A stretch of DNA of 64,000 nt from Deinococcus arcticus (GCF_003028415.1 NZ_PYSV01000016.1:1-64000); one strand, 5' to 3'; positions 49,549 through 58,544 are shown, counted from the stretch's first letter. Notes: a model not told the origin generated them from the letters alone. Translations and numbers: made by a program.

Positions 49549-49635
49549 AAGGGAAAAGGATAGCAGGCGGCGGGACGCGGTGCGCAGCAGGCGGTGAAGA
49601 ACATGCATTCACCGCGCACTGCATCCCGCCGCCCC

Positions 49636-50394
49636 TTACCCCCAGCGCTTCTGAATGCGCTCCCACTGGCGGTCCCACACCTGGGGCGGCGTCTGGTCCG
49701 GGTGCAGGAGGTCGTGCAGGTCACGGCTGTCGAGCAGGCGGTACTCCCCGACCTCCAGGTTACCCAGCCACAGGCCGCCCACGCGGTAGCGCAGCAGGCG
49801 GGCGACCGGGTGGCCAATGCCTTCCAGCATCCGGCGCACCTGCCGGTTGCGGCCCTCGCCCAGCACCACGAAGGCGCCGTCCCGGGCCGGGCGGGCCTCC
49901 CGGGCCTGGGCGGGACCGTCGTCCAGGGTCAGGGTGCCGTCCAGCAGCGTGTCCAGCTCGGCCTGGGTGGGCTCGTGGGGCCCCTGGGTCCAGGCGCGGT
50001 AGGCCTTTTCGTGGCCGTAGCGGGGGTGCGTCAAGGTCAGCGTCAGGTCGCCGTCGGTGGTCAGCAGCAGCAGGCCTTCCGAATCGCGGTCCAGGCGACC
50101 CACCGGATGCAGGCCGGGGGTGGGTGGCATGGCGTCCAGCACATTCTTGCGGCCGTACTCGTCGCGGGCGGTGGTGACATAGCCGCGCGGCTTGTAGAGC
50201 ATGTAGGTGACTTTGGGCGCGGCGTCGGTCTCAATCAGCTGGCCGTCCACACGGATGTCGTCAGCGTCGGTCACGCTCTGGCCCAGGGTGGCGGGCACGC
50301 CGTTGACCGTGACCCGCCCGGCCTGAATCATGCTTTCCGCCGCGCGGCGCGAGGCCACCCCGGCGCGGGCCAGCCGCTTGTGCAGCCGTTCCAT
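49636..50394 (-). CDS. rRNA pseudouridine synthase, RsuA/RluB/E/F family
   Basis: A 252-residue protein. An S4 RNA-binding domain (LHKRLARAGVASRRAAE, IQAGRVTVNG) fills residues 1-60; the catalytic domain has HPVGRLDRDSEGLLLLT with the catalytic Asp, YRAWTQG, and GRNRQVRRMLEGIGHPV. RluB-type modification of 23S rRNA is likely. It overlaps the end of the next minus-strand gene at 50394. Confidence 0.92.
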   Translation of the reverse strand: MERLHKRLARAGVASRRAAESMIQAGRVTVNGVPATLGQSVTDADDIRVDGQLIETDAAPKVTYMLYKPRGYVTTARDEYGRKNVLDAMPPTPGLHPVGRLDRDSEGLLLLTTDGDLTLTLTHPRYGHEKAYRAWTQGPHEPTQAELDTLLDGTLTLDDGPAQAREARPARDGAFVVLGEGRNRQVRRMLEGIGHPVARLLRYRVGGLWLGNLEVGEYRLLDSRDLHDLLHPDQTPPQVWDRQWERIQKRWG

Positions 50395-50786
50395 TACAGC
50401 CGCCCCCGGCGCGAGGGGCTGCCCAGCAGCGCCATGAGGGCCAGCAGGGTCAGCGCGCCGGCCACCACCAGCAGCGCGGTGCGCAGCGCTGGCGGCAGGG
50501 TTTCGGCGCCGCGCAGCACGGGGGGCACCAGGGCGGCCACCAGCAGCAGGTTGCCCCCCACCAGCCCGCCCACCTTCACGCGGTCCGGCGCGAAGCTGGC
50601 GGCCAGCTGAAACGCGCCCCAGGCCAGCACCACCGCCCCCGCGCCCCGCGCCAGCCACAGCGGCGACACACCGATCAGGGTGGCCACCACCGGCGGCAGA
50701 AAATACAGGTAAAGCCCCAGCGGAACAAACAGCAGGGCGGTCAGCCAGAAGGCGGCGCGCAACACAGGGGCCAGTGTACCGCCCAC
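50394..50786 (-). CDS. small hypothetical membrane protein (130 aa)
   Basis: A 130-residue protein with about four hydrophobic segments (FWLTALLFVPLGLYLYFLP, GAVVLAWGAFQLAA, VGGLVGGNLLLVAALV, LLVVAGALTLLALMALLG). No motif recognised. The GTG start at 50786 is a guess, and GTG 50765 is possible. It overlaps the pseudouridine synthase gene by one base set, so it is transcribed with it, and is divergent from truB. Confidence 0.65.
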   Translation of the reverse strand: MGGTLAPVLRAAFWLTALLFVPLGLYLYFLPPVVATLIGVSPLWLARGAGAVVLAWGAFQLAASFAPDRVKVGGLVGGNLLLVAALVPPVLRGAETLPPALRTALLVVAGALTLLALMALLGSPSRRGRL

Positions 50787-50790
50787 CTGC

Positions 50791-50803
50791 TACCCTGCCC
50801 CCC
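50791..50803 (+). promoter_or_regulatory. leaderless-type promoter of truB
   Basis: TACCCT at 50791-50796 is 7 bp before ATG 50804; no ribosome binding site. Confidence 0.5.
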
Positions 50804-51730
50804 ATGCCCGTTCTCGCCGTAGACAAGCCCCTGCTCTTGACCTCACACGATGTGGTCAGCCGCGCCAGGCGGGCGCGCGGCACACGCCGCGTGGGCCATA
50901 CCGGCACCCTGGACCCGCTGGCGACCGGCGTGCTGGTGCTGTGCGTGGACGACAGCACCAAGGTCGTGCAGTTCATGGAGGCCGACACCAAGGATTATCT
51001 GGCCTGGATCAGCCTGGGGGCGGGCACCCCCACCCTGGACGCCGAGGGGCCAGTGGACACGCAGGCGGGCGTCCCGGCGCTGGACGGGGACCGGGTGCGC
51101 GAGGTGCTGGCGGGCTTCACTGGCCCCCAGGCCCAGGTGCCGCCGCAATACAGCGCCATTCAGGTGGGGGGGCAGCGGGCCTACGCGGTGGCCCGCGCGG
51201 GCGGCGCCCTGGACCTGCCCGCCCGGAACATCGTGATTCACGAACTGGCGCTGCTGGGCCTCTACCCCAGCGTGCAGGCGGCGCCGCGCACCTTTGATCC
51301 CCAGACGTGGCGCCCGGCCGGGCACGGCCACACCTTCACCCTCCCCGAACCACTGGGCGAGTTCCCCACCCTGCTGGTGTGGGCCCGGGTGGGCAGCGGC
51401 ACCTACCTGCGCTCGCTGGCGCGCGATGTGGGCGCGGCGCTGGGCGTGCCCGCGCATCTGGGCGGCCTGGTACGCACCCGCGTGGGCCGCTACAGCCTGA
51501 AAGACGCCGTGCCGCTGGACGGGCTGGCCGACGCCCCAGGCATTCCTGATCTGGCTGCCCTGGACTTTCCGGTCATCGAAGCCGATGAGCGGCTGGCACG
51601 CGAACTGCGGCAGGGCAAACGGCCGGCGCATGAGGCCGCCGGCCGCTTTGTGGTGACGCTGGAAGGCCAGCTGGTGGCCGTGGTAGACGGCGACGGGCAG
51701 CAACTGAAGGTGGTCCGCGCCTGGGCGTGA
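50804..51730 (+). CDS. truB: tRNA pseudouridine(55) synthase TruB
   Basis: A 308-residue enzyme making pseudouridine 55 in the tRNA T-loop. Marks: VDKPLLLTSHDVV, GHTGTLDPLATGVLVL (catalytic Asp), QVPPQYSAIQVGGQRAY, VGSGTYLRSLARDVG, and a C-terminal PUA-like part (LAREL RQGKRP region, VAVVDGD). Confidence 0.95.
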   Translation: MPVLAVDKPLLLTSHDVVSRARRARGTRRVGHTGTLDPLATGVLVLCVDDSTKVVQFMEADTKDYLAWISLGAGTPTLDAEGPVDTQAGVPALDGDRVREVLAGFTGPQAQVPPQYSAIQVGGQRAYAVARAGGALDLPARNIVIHELALLGLYPSVQAAPRTFDPQTWRPAGHGHTFTLPEPLGEFPTLLVWARVGSGTYLRSLARDVGAALGVPAHLGGLVRTRVGRYSLKDAVPLDGLADAPGIPDLAALDFPVIEADERLARELRQGKRPAHEAAGRFVVTLEGQLVAVVDGDGQQLKVVRAWA

Positions 51731-52054
51731 TTAACGCATGGGTGTCAGCGCCAGCCAGCGGGCAAGCTCGGCGGCTTCGTCTTCTGGAAGGCCCGCGATG
51801 AATTCTGGATGACGGCGCAGATCGGCCATCACGTTACGTAAGAACCCCAGTTGCCGAATGCGTTCATGCGGGAGCGACCGCCAGCACATGAGGTCGGCGG
51901 CCAATTGCCCAGCGGTTTCAGTGGCGAGCGTTGTCCACACCCAGCGCCGCACTCTTTGTCGCCATGAACCGGCCTCCTGCGCCTGAGGAACGAGCGCGGC
52001 ACAGCGGAGCCTGCCGGTGTACGCAGCCACCGTGTCGTAGCAGGCGATGGACAC
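51731..52054 (-). CDS. small hypothetical protein (107 aa)
   Basis: A 107-residue product, helical, with a run of aromatic/basic residues (WRQRVRRWVWTTLATETA) and an acidic C-terminal helix (LPEDEAAELARWLAL). GTG 52054 lacks a good ribosome binding site, so the start is uncertain. GC content is somewhat below the neighbours. No family recognised; it ends directly after truB in convergent orientation. Confidence 0.45.
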   Translation of the reverse strand: MSIACYDTVAAYTGRLRCAALVPQAQEAGSWRQRVRRWVWTTLATETAGQLAADLMCWRSLPHERIRQLGFLRNVMADLRRHPEFIAGLPEDEAAELARWLALTPMR

Positions 52055-52179
52055 GACACGTCAGGTTGCCCTCTGGCAACATACAGGGCGTGCCAAACCT
52101 GCTCCTTCAAAAGCGAGAGGGTCGCCCCGAAGAGTCCCTATTGGCTTGCCAGGGAAAGCTTGTCAGTTCGCACAGGGCC

Positions 52180-52623
52180 TTAATCGCAGTTCTGGTGGGT
52201 CAAGATGCCTGGGCCATAGGAGGTTAGGACAGGAATCCAACCCTCCGTGAGCTCATCAAGACGTGCCCGATCAAATTCAAGGGATGCAGGTTCATCCTTC
52301 TCCCGAGTGGTATGCCACAGCGGAATCCCCCGGACAATCTCTGTCAATACCTGCAAATCCTTCTCTTGCCACCATTCGTACGGCGTGCCTGGATAGGGCG
52401 GATTGCCGCCATACCGGCCGAAAAACATCTCTAAGGCATGGAGGTGCTGAGGGTGGAACAGCGGAATCGCGAACCCCTCTACAGAGCGCTCGTCATTTGC
52501 ATAACCGCCAACCTGAGAGGCGTACACGACACCGGTAGGGGCTTGAACGACGACCACTGCACCGGCTCCCTGAGATCCATCAGGATCGAGAAACACGTAT
52601 GCCCGTTCAGCCATGCCATCCAT
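52180..52623 (-). CDS. DUF6210-like protein, possible immunity-type protein
   Basis: A 147-residue protein starting at ATG 52623 after GGGAGG. YVFLDPDGSQGAGAVVVV, APTGVVYASQVGGY and VEGFAIPLF match the pattern I remember for DUF6210 (a hydrophobic strand, PTGVxYxxQxGG, EGFxxP). Members are often found in polymorphic toxin immunity loci. No toxin gene is visible next to it. Composition is less GC-rich than flanking housekeeping genes, suggesting acquisition. Confidence 0.55.
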   Translation of the reverse strand: MDGMAERAYVFLDPDGSQGAGAVVVVQAPTGVVYASQVGGYANDERSVEGFAIPLFHPQHLHALEMFFGRYGGNPPYPGTPYEWWQEKDLQVLTEIVRGIPLWHTTREKDEPASLEFDRARLDELTEGWIPVLTSYGPGILTHQNCD

Positions 52624-52683
52624 TTTCGATCCTCCCAGGTGACGACTCAAAGTTGACCGCCCACTCACCATTGCCTGGACGTC

Positions 52684-54135
52684 TCAATATCCAGGCGCCA
52701 CCCCAGCCTGCACCACACCCAGCGCCTCCAGCCCCCCGGCCAGCCGCACCAGCTGTTCATCCTGCAGGGCGGGAGCAATGAGCTGAATGCCCACCGGCAG
52801 CCGCGCGCCCTCCACGGTCTCAAACCCGGCGGGCACGCTCAGGGCGGGCAGGCCGGCGAGGTTGATCGCCACGGTGTCCACATCGGCGGCGTACATGGCC
52901 AGGGGATCGCTGGTTTTCTCGCCGCGCCGGAAGGCGGGGAAGGGACTGGTGGGCGTCACCAGCACGTCAACGTGCCCGAACGCCTGGGCAAAGCGGTCGG
53001 CAATCAGGCGCCGCACCTTCATGGCCTTGCTGTAATAGGCGTCGTAATAGCCGCTGCTCAGGGCGTAGGTGCCAATCAGGATGCGGCGCTGCACCTCGCG
53101 GCCAAAGCCCTGCTCGCGGGTGAGGGTCATGGCCTCGGTCACGTCGCGGCCGGGAACGCGCGCGCCGTACACCATGCCGTCAAAGCGCGCGAGGTTGCTG
53201 CTGGCTTCCGGCATGGCAATCAGGTAGTAAGCGGCGATGGCGTACTTCAGTTCGGGCAGGCTCACCTCGGCCACGCTGGCCCCGGCGCCGCGCAGGGCGT
53301 CCAGGGTGGCCTGCAGAGTCGCGTCCACACCCGCTGTGTTGCCGCCCAGGCTCTCCCGAATCACGCCCACACGCAGGCCGCGCAGGTCATCGGCGGTGCC
53401 CGGCGCGAAGGCGGGCGGCGCGTGCAGGCTGGTGGCATCAAGGGGGTCGTGCCCGGCCAGCACATTCATCAGCAGAGCCAGGTCCTGCGCGGTGTGCGCA
53501 AAGGGCCCAATCTGGTCCAGGCTGCTGGCATAGGCCACCAGGCCGTAGCGGCTGACCCGGCCGTAGGTGGGTTTCAGGCCATACACGCCGCAGAAGCTGG
53601 CGGGCTGGCGCACGCTGCCGCCCGTGTCGCTGCCCAGGGCGACCGGCGTGAGGCCCGCCGCCACCGCTGCGGCGCTGCCGCCACTGCTCCCGCCGGGCAC
53701 CCGCGCCTCGGCCCAGGGGTTCAGGGCCGGGCCATGGGCGCTGCTCTCGGTGCTGGAGCCCATGGCAAATTCGTCCATGTTGGCCTTGCCCACGATGACC
53801 GCCCCCGCCTGTTGCAGACGCGCCGCCGCCGTGGCGGTGTAGGGGCTGACATAGTTCGCCAGAATGCGGCTGCCGCAGGTGGTGGCTGTGCCCGAGACGT
53901 TGATGTTGTCCTTGACCAGGATGGGCACGCCCGCCAGAGGCAGCGTTTCCCCGGCCTGCACGCGGGCCTGCACCGCCTCGGCCTGGGCCCCGGCGCCGGC
54001 ATTCAGGCTCACCACGGCATTCAGGGCCTGCGCCGCCCGAATGCGGTTCAGGGCGGCGCCCAGCAGGTCAGGCGCAGTGGTCTCGCGGGCCTGCACGCGG
54101 CGGGCCAGTTCGGCGGCGGTGGGGGGCACGGACAT
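52684..54135 (-). CDS. gatA: Asp-tRNA(Asn)/Glu-tRNA(Gln) amidotransferase subunit A
   Basis: A 483-residue amidase of the GatCAB complex, which turns Glu-tRNA(Gln)/Asp-tRNA(Asn) into the amide forms. The Ser-cis-Ser-Lys triad is visible: GVPILVKDNINV (Lys), VPGGSSGGSAAAVAAG and ALGSDTGGSVRQPASF (Ser residues). GatB and GatC are not in the window. TACACT 8 bp before ATG 54135 is the likely -10 box. Confidence 0.94.
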   Translation of the reverse strand: MSVPPTAAELARRVQARETTAPDLLGAALNRIRAAQALNAVVSLNAGAGAQAEAVQARVQAGETLPLAGVPILVKDNINVSGTATTCGSRILANYVSPYTATAAARLQQAGAVIVGKANMDEFAMGSSTESSAHGPALNPWAEARVPGGSSGGSAAAVAAGLTPVALGSDTGGSVRQPASFCGVYGLKPTYGRVSRYGLVAYASSLDQIGPFAHTAQDLALLMNVLAGHDPLDATSLHAPPAFAPGTADDLRGLRVGVIRESLGGNTAGVDATLQATLDALRGAGASVAEVSLPELKYAIAAYYLIAMPEASSNLARFDGMVYGARVPGRDVTEAMTLTREQGFGREVQRRILIGTYALSSGYYDAYYSKAMKVRRLIADRFAQAFGHVDVLVTPTSPFPAFRRGEKTSDPLAMYAADVDTVAINLAGLPALSVPAGFETVEGARLPVGIQLIAPALQDEQLVRLAGGLEALGVVQAGVAPGY

Positions 54136-54398
54136 ACCGGGCCAGTGTAGCGGTGGGGCAGGGGAGCAAGGAGGCGGGCCGTCTGGAGGTCCAGACGAGA
54201 GGGCGGGCCGGGAAAGCGCTCAGGGAGGCAGAGCGCCGGGAAAAGGTGGGTGGCCGGACACTGCGGCGGGAGAGCTCAGGGCCCTAAAGCTTTACCAGCG
54301 CCAGATTCACCAGCGCCGCGTCCTGACGCTCAGGACTCAGCCGGCCACAGGCGCCCCAATGCCCCGCACGCCTCTTGACCCCGCCACAGCCCACTGCC

Positions 54399-55160
54399 CT
54401 ACACCGGCTTGACCAGCACGCTGTCCCCGGCCCGCAGCCCTGTGCGCATCAGCAGCTCGGGGGGCACCATCAGCTGGGTGGTGAGGTTGGACGCCGTGCG
54501 AATGGGCAGGGTGTACACCTGCCCCCCGTCGGTGCGGATGGCCACACTCTGCGGGTGGCGCACGATGTCCTCTTTCCAGCGGCGGAAAATCAGTTCATCC
54601 ACCAGGGCCACGTCGCGCACCTGCCGGGTCACGGTGACGGTCAGGCGGGCCACCCGCGATTTGCGCGGCGCCAGCAGGCCAATGCGCAGCAGTTTCAGCA
54701 GCAGCCGCTTGGCATCCGGGTCCCGCGCGAGGTCCGAGATCGGCTGCTGCGCCTCAATCTGCTGCAGGATGTCCAGTTCCTTCAGACCCCAGCGCATGCG
54801 CGACACCCGCTCCGGCGAGGTGATGCGCGCCGGGCCGTCAAACGGCAAGTCCTGCACTGGCAGGGCTTCCAGCGCCTCCAGGGCCACCTCGTCCAGCAGG
54901 GCGTCCATGCGCGGCTGCGGGTGGGTCAGCCCTTCATCAAAGTGAAAACGGCCCTGGGGGGCCTGCAACAGCCGCACCAGCGCCGGCACCCCCAGGTCGT
55001 CGCCAAATTGCAGGTGCCGCACCCGCCCGCCCGCCAGCCACGCCTGAAACTGTCCGTCGGCGCGCTCCACATGCAGCACCCCGCTGCGCCGCTGCTCGGT
55101 GAGCAGATAGAGCAGTTCCAGAAAATCGAAGGTTTCGAGGCTGGTGGTGGATTTTGTCAT
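54399..55160 (-). CDS. DUF4388 (PatA N-terminal-like) domain protein
   Basis: A 253-residue cytoplasmic protein. Residues 5-110 fit DUF4388: LETFDFLELLYLLTEQRRSG, VLHVERADGQFQAWLAGGRV, FHFDEGL. The C-terminal half has RLLLKLLRIGLLAPRKS and a beta-rich end (MVPPELLMRTGLRAGDSVL) like an AbrB-type swapped hairpin. Family members work in gliding and gene-regulation pathways; the specific role here is unknown. Confidence 0.78.
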   Translation of the reverse strand: MTKSTTSLETFDFLELLYLLTEQRRSGVLHVERADGQFQAWLAGGRVRHLQFGDDLGVPALVRLLQAPQGRFHFDEGLTHPQPRMDALLDEVALEALEALPVQDLPFDGPARITSPERVSRMRWGLKELDILQQIEAQQPISDLARDPDAKRLLLKLLRIGLLAPRKSRVARLTVTVTRQVRDVALVDELIFRRWKEDIVRHPQSVAIRTDGGQVYTLPIRTASNLTTQLMVPPELLMRTGLRAGDSVLVKPV

Positions 55161-55261
55161 GAGGCTCGGGCCGTACTGCCTCATGTTGGCTCATCTGATG
55201 CCCCTAAGCAAGCCAGAATACTTTAGTGTTCAGTCAATTCACGTCTATGCTTCTGCCCTCT

Positions 55262-56665
55262 TCAGCGGGTGGCCGCCCGCACCGCCGCGTTCACGTCCAG
55301 CCGGGGCAGGCCCGCCACACTGGTATTGGCACTGTCCACTAGGCGCTGCCTGGTTTCGGCCGCCGTGAGGGCCGGGTTGGCCGCGCGCATCAGGGCGGCG
55401 GCGCCACTGACCAGGGGCGCGGCGAAGCTGGTGCCGGCGCTCAGGGTGTAACCCCCGCCCGCCGCCAGAATCAGCATCTGGCCCGCGTTGGTGGCGCCCG
55501 CGCAGTTGCCGGCGCCCCCGGGTGCCACGAGGTTCAGGCCCCGGGGCCGTGCCGTGCTGGGCCGGGCGCTGTAGCAGGCCAGGGCCGCCTCGCTGGTGCC
55601 CAGCGCCCCCACCGCCACCACGTCGGGGTGACTGGCCGGGAAATACACGCCGTCGCCCGCCGTGTTGCCCGCCGCCGCCACAACCACGGCCGACTTCGCG
55701 GCGTTGGTCAGGGCCGCGCCGAGCACCTGATCGCCCGACCCTGCCGGTTCGTTCGCCTCCAGGGGTCGGCCCAGGCTCAGGTTGATCACCTTGGCGCCGC
55801 CGTCCACAGCCGCGTTCAGGGCCTGGGCCAGCGAGCTGGTGCTGCCGCCCTGGGTGCCCAGCACCTCCAGGGCCATCAGGGGCCCGCTCCAGGTCACGCC
55901 AGCCAGCCCCGCGCCGTTGTTCGTGGTGGCCCCCACCAGCCCCGCCGAGGCGGTCCCGTGCCCCGTCTGAATGTCCGAGCCGCCCGCTTCCGGCGTGAGG
56001 AAGGAAGCGCGCTCGGCAATGCGGGCGACCAGATCCGGGTGGTTGTCCACCCTGGCATCCAGAATGGCCGTCTTGGCGGCCACCGGGGTCTTGCCGCAGG
56101 CCTGCAGGAAGGTCCACGCCGCCGGCGCCTGAATGCGGTTCAGGTAGGTCTGGGTGTAGGCCACGCCGCCGGCCACCAGCGCCACGCCGCCGTTCCCGGG
56201 CACGCCCGGATCATTGGGATTGGCCAGCGGCCCGTACAGGTAATCCGGCTGCACCTGTAGCCCCTGGGCCTGCAGGCGAGCGGCAAAGGCAGCGTCGGCC
56301 TCGCCAGCGGGGGTCTGGGCCAGGGTCACCCCGGCGCCCAGCGTGCGCGTCTGCACCCCGCGCAGAATGTCCTGGGCCTGCAGGCGGGCAGCGTTCACGA
56401 TCAGCACCCGGCCCGGCACATGCGGCGCCGACCACACAGGCGCGGCCACGGCAGCTTCGACAGGTTCTCGTTGAGGCTGCGCCGGCACCTGCGGCGCCTG
56501 GACCAGCGCGCTCTCGCCCTGCGCACACACGGGCGCTGGGGGGGGTGGAGGCGCTGGGGCCGGCTCGGGGGCTGGGGCCGGGCCGCCGCCACAGGCAGCC
56601 AGCAGCAGGGCCAGCGACAGCGGCAGCAGCGTGCGGGACACAGAGCGGGGCAGCAGCGTGGGCAT
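55262..56665 (-). CDS. lipoprotein subtilisin-like serine protease (S8)
   Basis: A 467-residue protease. The lipobox LLAAC near residue 25 predicts a lipid-anchored envelope protein; a Pro/Ala-rich linker and a propeptide-like region (about 85-150) precede the S8 domain. The triad is seen in AILDARVDNHPDL (Asp), GHGTASAGLVG (His) and GTSFAAPLVSGAAAL (Ser); VVVAAAGN holds the oxyanion Asn. A TACCCT box 6 bp before the ATG points to a leaderless mRNA. Confidence 0.92.
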   Translation of the reverse strand: MPTLLPRSVSRTLLPLSLALLLAACGGGPAPAPEPAPAPPPPPAPVCAQGESALVQAPQVPAQPQREPVEAAVAAPVWSAPHVPGRVLIVNAARLQAQDILRGVQTRTLGAGVTLAQTPAGEADAAFAARLQAQGLQVQPDYLYGPLANPNDPGVPGNGGVALVAGGVAYTQTYLNRIQAPAAWTFLQACGKTPVAAKTAILDARVDNHPDLVARIAERASFLTPEAGGSDIQTGHGTASAGLVGATTNNGAGLAGVTWSGPLMALEVLGTQGGSTSSLAQALNAAVDGGAKVINLSLGRPLEANEPAGSGDQVLGAALTNAAKSAVVVAAAGNTAGDGVYFPASHPDVVAVGALGTSEAALACYSARPSTARPRGLNLVAPGGAGNCAGATNAGQMLILAAGGGYTLSAGTSFAAPLVSGAAALMRAANPALTAAETRQRLVDSANTSVAGLPRLDVNAAVRAATR

Positions 56666-56733
56666 ACCCCCAGGGTATAGGGAACAGGGCTGACCCGGCT
56701 CTGAAGGGCCGCACGGTGGGACGCGGGGGCACT

Positions 56734-57279
56734 ATGGGGAGGGCGCCGCCCAGAGGACATCTGACCACGGGCGCCGAGGACAATCTGCTGAAGCTGGCCG
56801 AGTTGCGCGGCATGCTGACCGCCGAGCAGACGCAGCGCTGGGCGGCGATCAAGGCCGATTACCGCCGCAACAAGGCCATGGGCGGCAACGACGCCGACAC
56901 CGGGCGCACGCATGGTGGCCGGGCTGGCCGATATTGCCCAGGGACTGCAGGGGCTGGGCACGGTGCAGGCGCCGGCCCCCCTCGCCCCGCCTCTGGCCGG
57001 CGCCCTGCGCGAGGGCCTGGCCCCCTTTCTGCAAGAGCTGGCACGCGGCCTCCAGGCACGGCCCCCCAACTGGCTGGAGGCCCCACCGCCCCCGACGACG
57101 CCCCGCTGCGCGCCGCCCTGGCGCCCCTGCTGGCCGGGCTGGCTGCCACCACCCAGAAGCAGGACCAGACCAACGCGGCCATTTACGAGCTGGTAGAGGT
57201 GATTCGCAAGCGGCAGAGCGTGGTGCGGGGTGCGCCAGTTCCATTCAGCGTGACCGGGCGGCACCCTCAGGACGAGTAG
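56734..57279 (+). pseudogene. frameshifted hypothetical gene
   Basis: Reading frame starting at ATG 56734 codes convincingly for LLKLAELRGMLTAEQTQRW up to about 56905. Coding character then moves to the next frame (MVAGLADIAQGLQGLG, LREGLAPFLQELARGL) until about 57085, and returns to the first (LRAALAPLLAGLAATTQKQD, ending GRHPQDE). Two compensating shifts point to one helical protein of about 180 residues that is now broken, or to sequencing errors in GC-rich runs. No family recognised. Confidence 0.55.
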
Positions 57280-57327
57280 GCTCCGGCAATCCTTCTTCAG
57301 GGGGCGTTGCCCTCCTGAGCGTTAAGT

Positions 57328-57359
57328 CGCTCGCTGTTGATCTAAAGATCAACCGAGCG
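57328..57359. repeat. dispersed palindrome, copy 2, with extended stem
   Basis: GTTGATCT (57336-57343) and AGATCAAC (57346-57353) repeat the palindrome of 45253 in inverted orientation. Here it is extended by CGCTCG (57328-57333) and CGAGCG (57354-57359), giving a 32-bp cruciform-capable element just past the end of the frameshifted gene. Confidence 0.6.
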
Positions 57360-57390
57360 GGCTGGAACAGCTGCGCAGCAGAGCGAGTAT

Positions 57391-57467
57391 CGAAAAAAGG
57401 ACGTTGCACCGGGAGTGGAGACTTTGCGGTGCTCTCCTGCAAAGTCGTAACGTGAGGTGCAACGTCC
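57391..57467 (-). terminator. nested-hairpin terminator of the HNH gene
   Basis: Outer arms GGACGTTGCACC (57399-57410) and GGTGCAACGTCC (57456-57467) are perfectly complementary; inside them GACTTTGC (57420-57427) pairs with GCAAAGTC (57439-57446). On the minus strand the stem is followed by TTTTTT. It begins at the base next to the HNH stop codon, a textbook rho-independent terminator with an unusual inner hairpin. Confidence 0.75.
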
Positions 57468-57800
57468 TTAGTGCACCCGCACGCCCCGGGTGAGCGGCTG
57501 CTTTTGCACCCAGCGCACGAACTTCTGCACTTCATCACGCGCCAGAATGGCTTCGACGGTGTTCAGCTCGTTGGCCAGTTCCGCGTTGCTGAAGGTCTTG
57601 GACAAAAAGCCCTGGCAGGCGGCGCACATCTTCACGGTGGGAATTTGCCCCAGCTTCACGCCCTGGCGCCGCCCCTGCGACTTGGGAATGAGGTGATGGT
57701 CGGTCATCTCGCCCTCGCGGCCACACAGCACGCACACGTCCTGCGGCTCTGTCCGCGTGTCCTCGGCCCAGCTGGCCTGCTCCCGTTCTTTCCGACCCAT
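57468..57800 (-). CDS. HNH-family protein with an altered second zinc/His motif
   Basis: A 110-residue protein. CVLCGR near residue 23, TDHHLIPKSQGRR near 33 (the HNH His pair) and MCAACQGFLSKTFSNAELA near 58, then a helical tail (EVQKFVRWVQKQ). In most relatives the second knuckle reads CxxCH with a further His; here it is CAACQ, so nuclease activity may be reduced. ATG 57800 is the only good start. Divergent from the Uma2 gene. Confidence 0.75.
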   Translation of the reverse strand: MGRKEREQASWAEDTRTEPQDVCVLCGREGEMTDHHLIPKSQGRRQGVKLGQIPTVKMCAACQGFLSKTFSNAELANELNTVEAILARDEVQKFVRWVQKQPLTRGVRVH

Positions 57801-57912
57801 CCCGCTACGATAGCGTCCTGCCGTGCGAGGACCTCATCCTTTCTCTGAATGAGATCTATGACGGCGTGAACCTGTGACGGTTGAAGGTGCGGCCACAACC
57901 TACACTGTGCCC

Positions 57913-58470
57913 ATGACGGAGCCCGCCTTCCGCACCATGACCGAGGAGGAATACCTGCGCTGGGACGGGCCCCGCGAGGGCAAATGGGAGTTCGTGGACG
58001 GCTTCGTGTACGCCCAGGCCGGGGCCAGCCGTCCCCACAACCAGATTGCCAGCAACATTCAGCGCGTCCTGCTGCCCGCCACCGCCGATGGCCGCTGCTG
58101 GTCGTATACCAGCGATCAGAAGGTGTGCGTCTACCGTGACGGCTGCTCCCGGTATTACCTGCCCGACCTTGTGGTGGTGTGCGACTCCAACCTGGCAGGC
58201 GATGTCGAGACCACGCCCTGCCTGATCGTGGAGATCCTGAGCGCCAGCACCCGCGCCGTGGACGAGTCATTCAAGGCCAGCGATTATCGGCGCCTGGACA
58301 GTTTGCAGGGGTACCTCCTGGTGGACAGCGAAGCGCGCAGCGTGGAGTTTCACCGCCGGGTCGGGACCGGGACGGAATGGCAGTTGGAGGTCGTTGACAC
58401 CAGCGTTGACCTGCCTTGCCTGAGCGTGTCGCTGAGCGTGGATGATATTTACCGGCACGTTGGGCTTTGA
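57913..58470 (+). CDS. Uma2-family (DUF820) putative restriction-endonuclease-fold protein, copy 1
   Basis: A 185-residue PD-(D/E)xK-fold protein: REGKWEFVDGFVYAQAGAS, YYLPDLVVVCD (active-site Asp), CLIVEILSASTRAVDESFK (Glu and Lys), YLLVDSEARSVEFHRR. The ATG at 57913 was preferred to GTG 57874 because TACACT (57901-57906) sits 6 bp before it. A second Uma2 gene follows in tandem. Uma2 proteins are common in Deinococcota and cyanobacteria; their biological target is unknown. Confidence 0.85.
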   Translation: MTEPAFRTMTEEEYLRWDGPREGKWEFVDGFVYAQAGASRPHNQIASNIQRVLLPATADGRCWSYTSDQKVCVYRDGCSRYYLPDLVVVCDSNLAGDVETTPCLIVEILSASTRAVDESFKASDYRRLDSLQGYLLVDSEARSVEFHRRVGTGTEWQLEVVDTSVDLPCLSVSLSVDDIYRHVGL

Positions 58471-58532
58471 GGGGTGTCAAAGGTCACCCTGACCGGCGTG
58501 AAGCCATGACGGTCTGACCTGGGGCGCAGGTC

Positions 58533-58544
58533 TACACTGTTCCC
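58533..58544 (+). promoter_or_regulatory. leaderless-type promoter of Uma2 copy 2
   Basis: TACACT at 58533-58538, then GTTCCC and ATG. Upstream of copy 1 the same string TACACTGTGCCCATGAC occurs with one change, so the promoter was duplicated with the gene. Confidence 0.55.
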
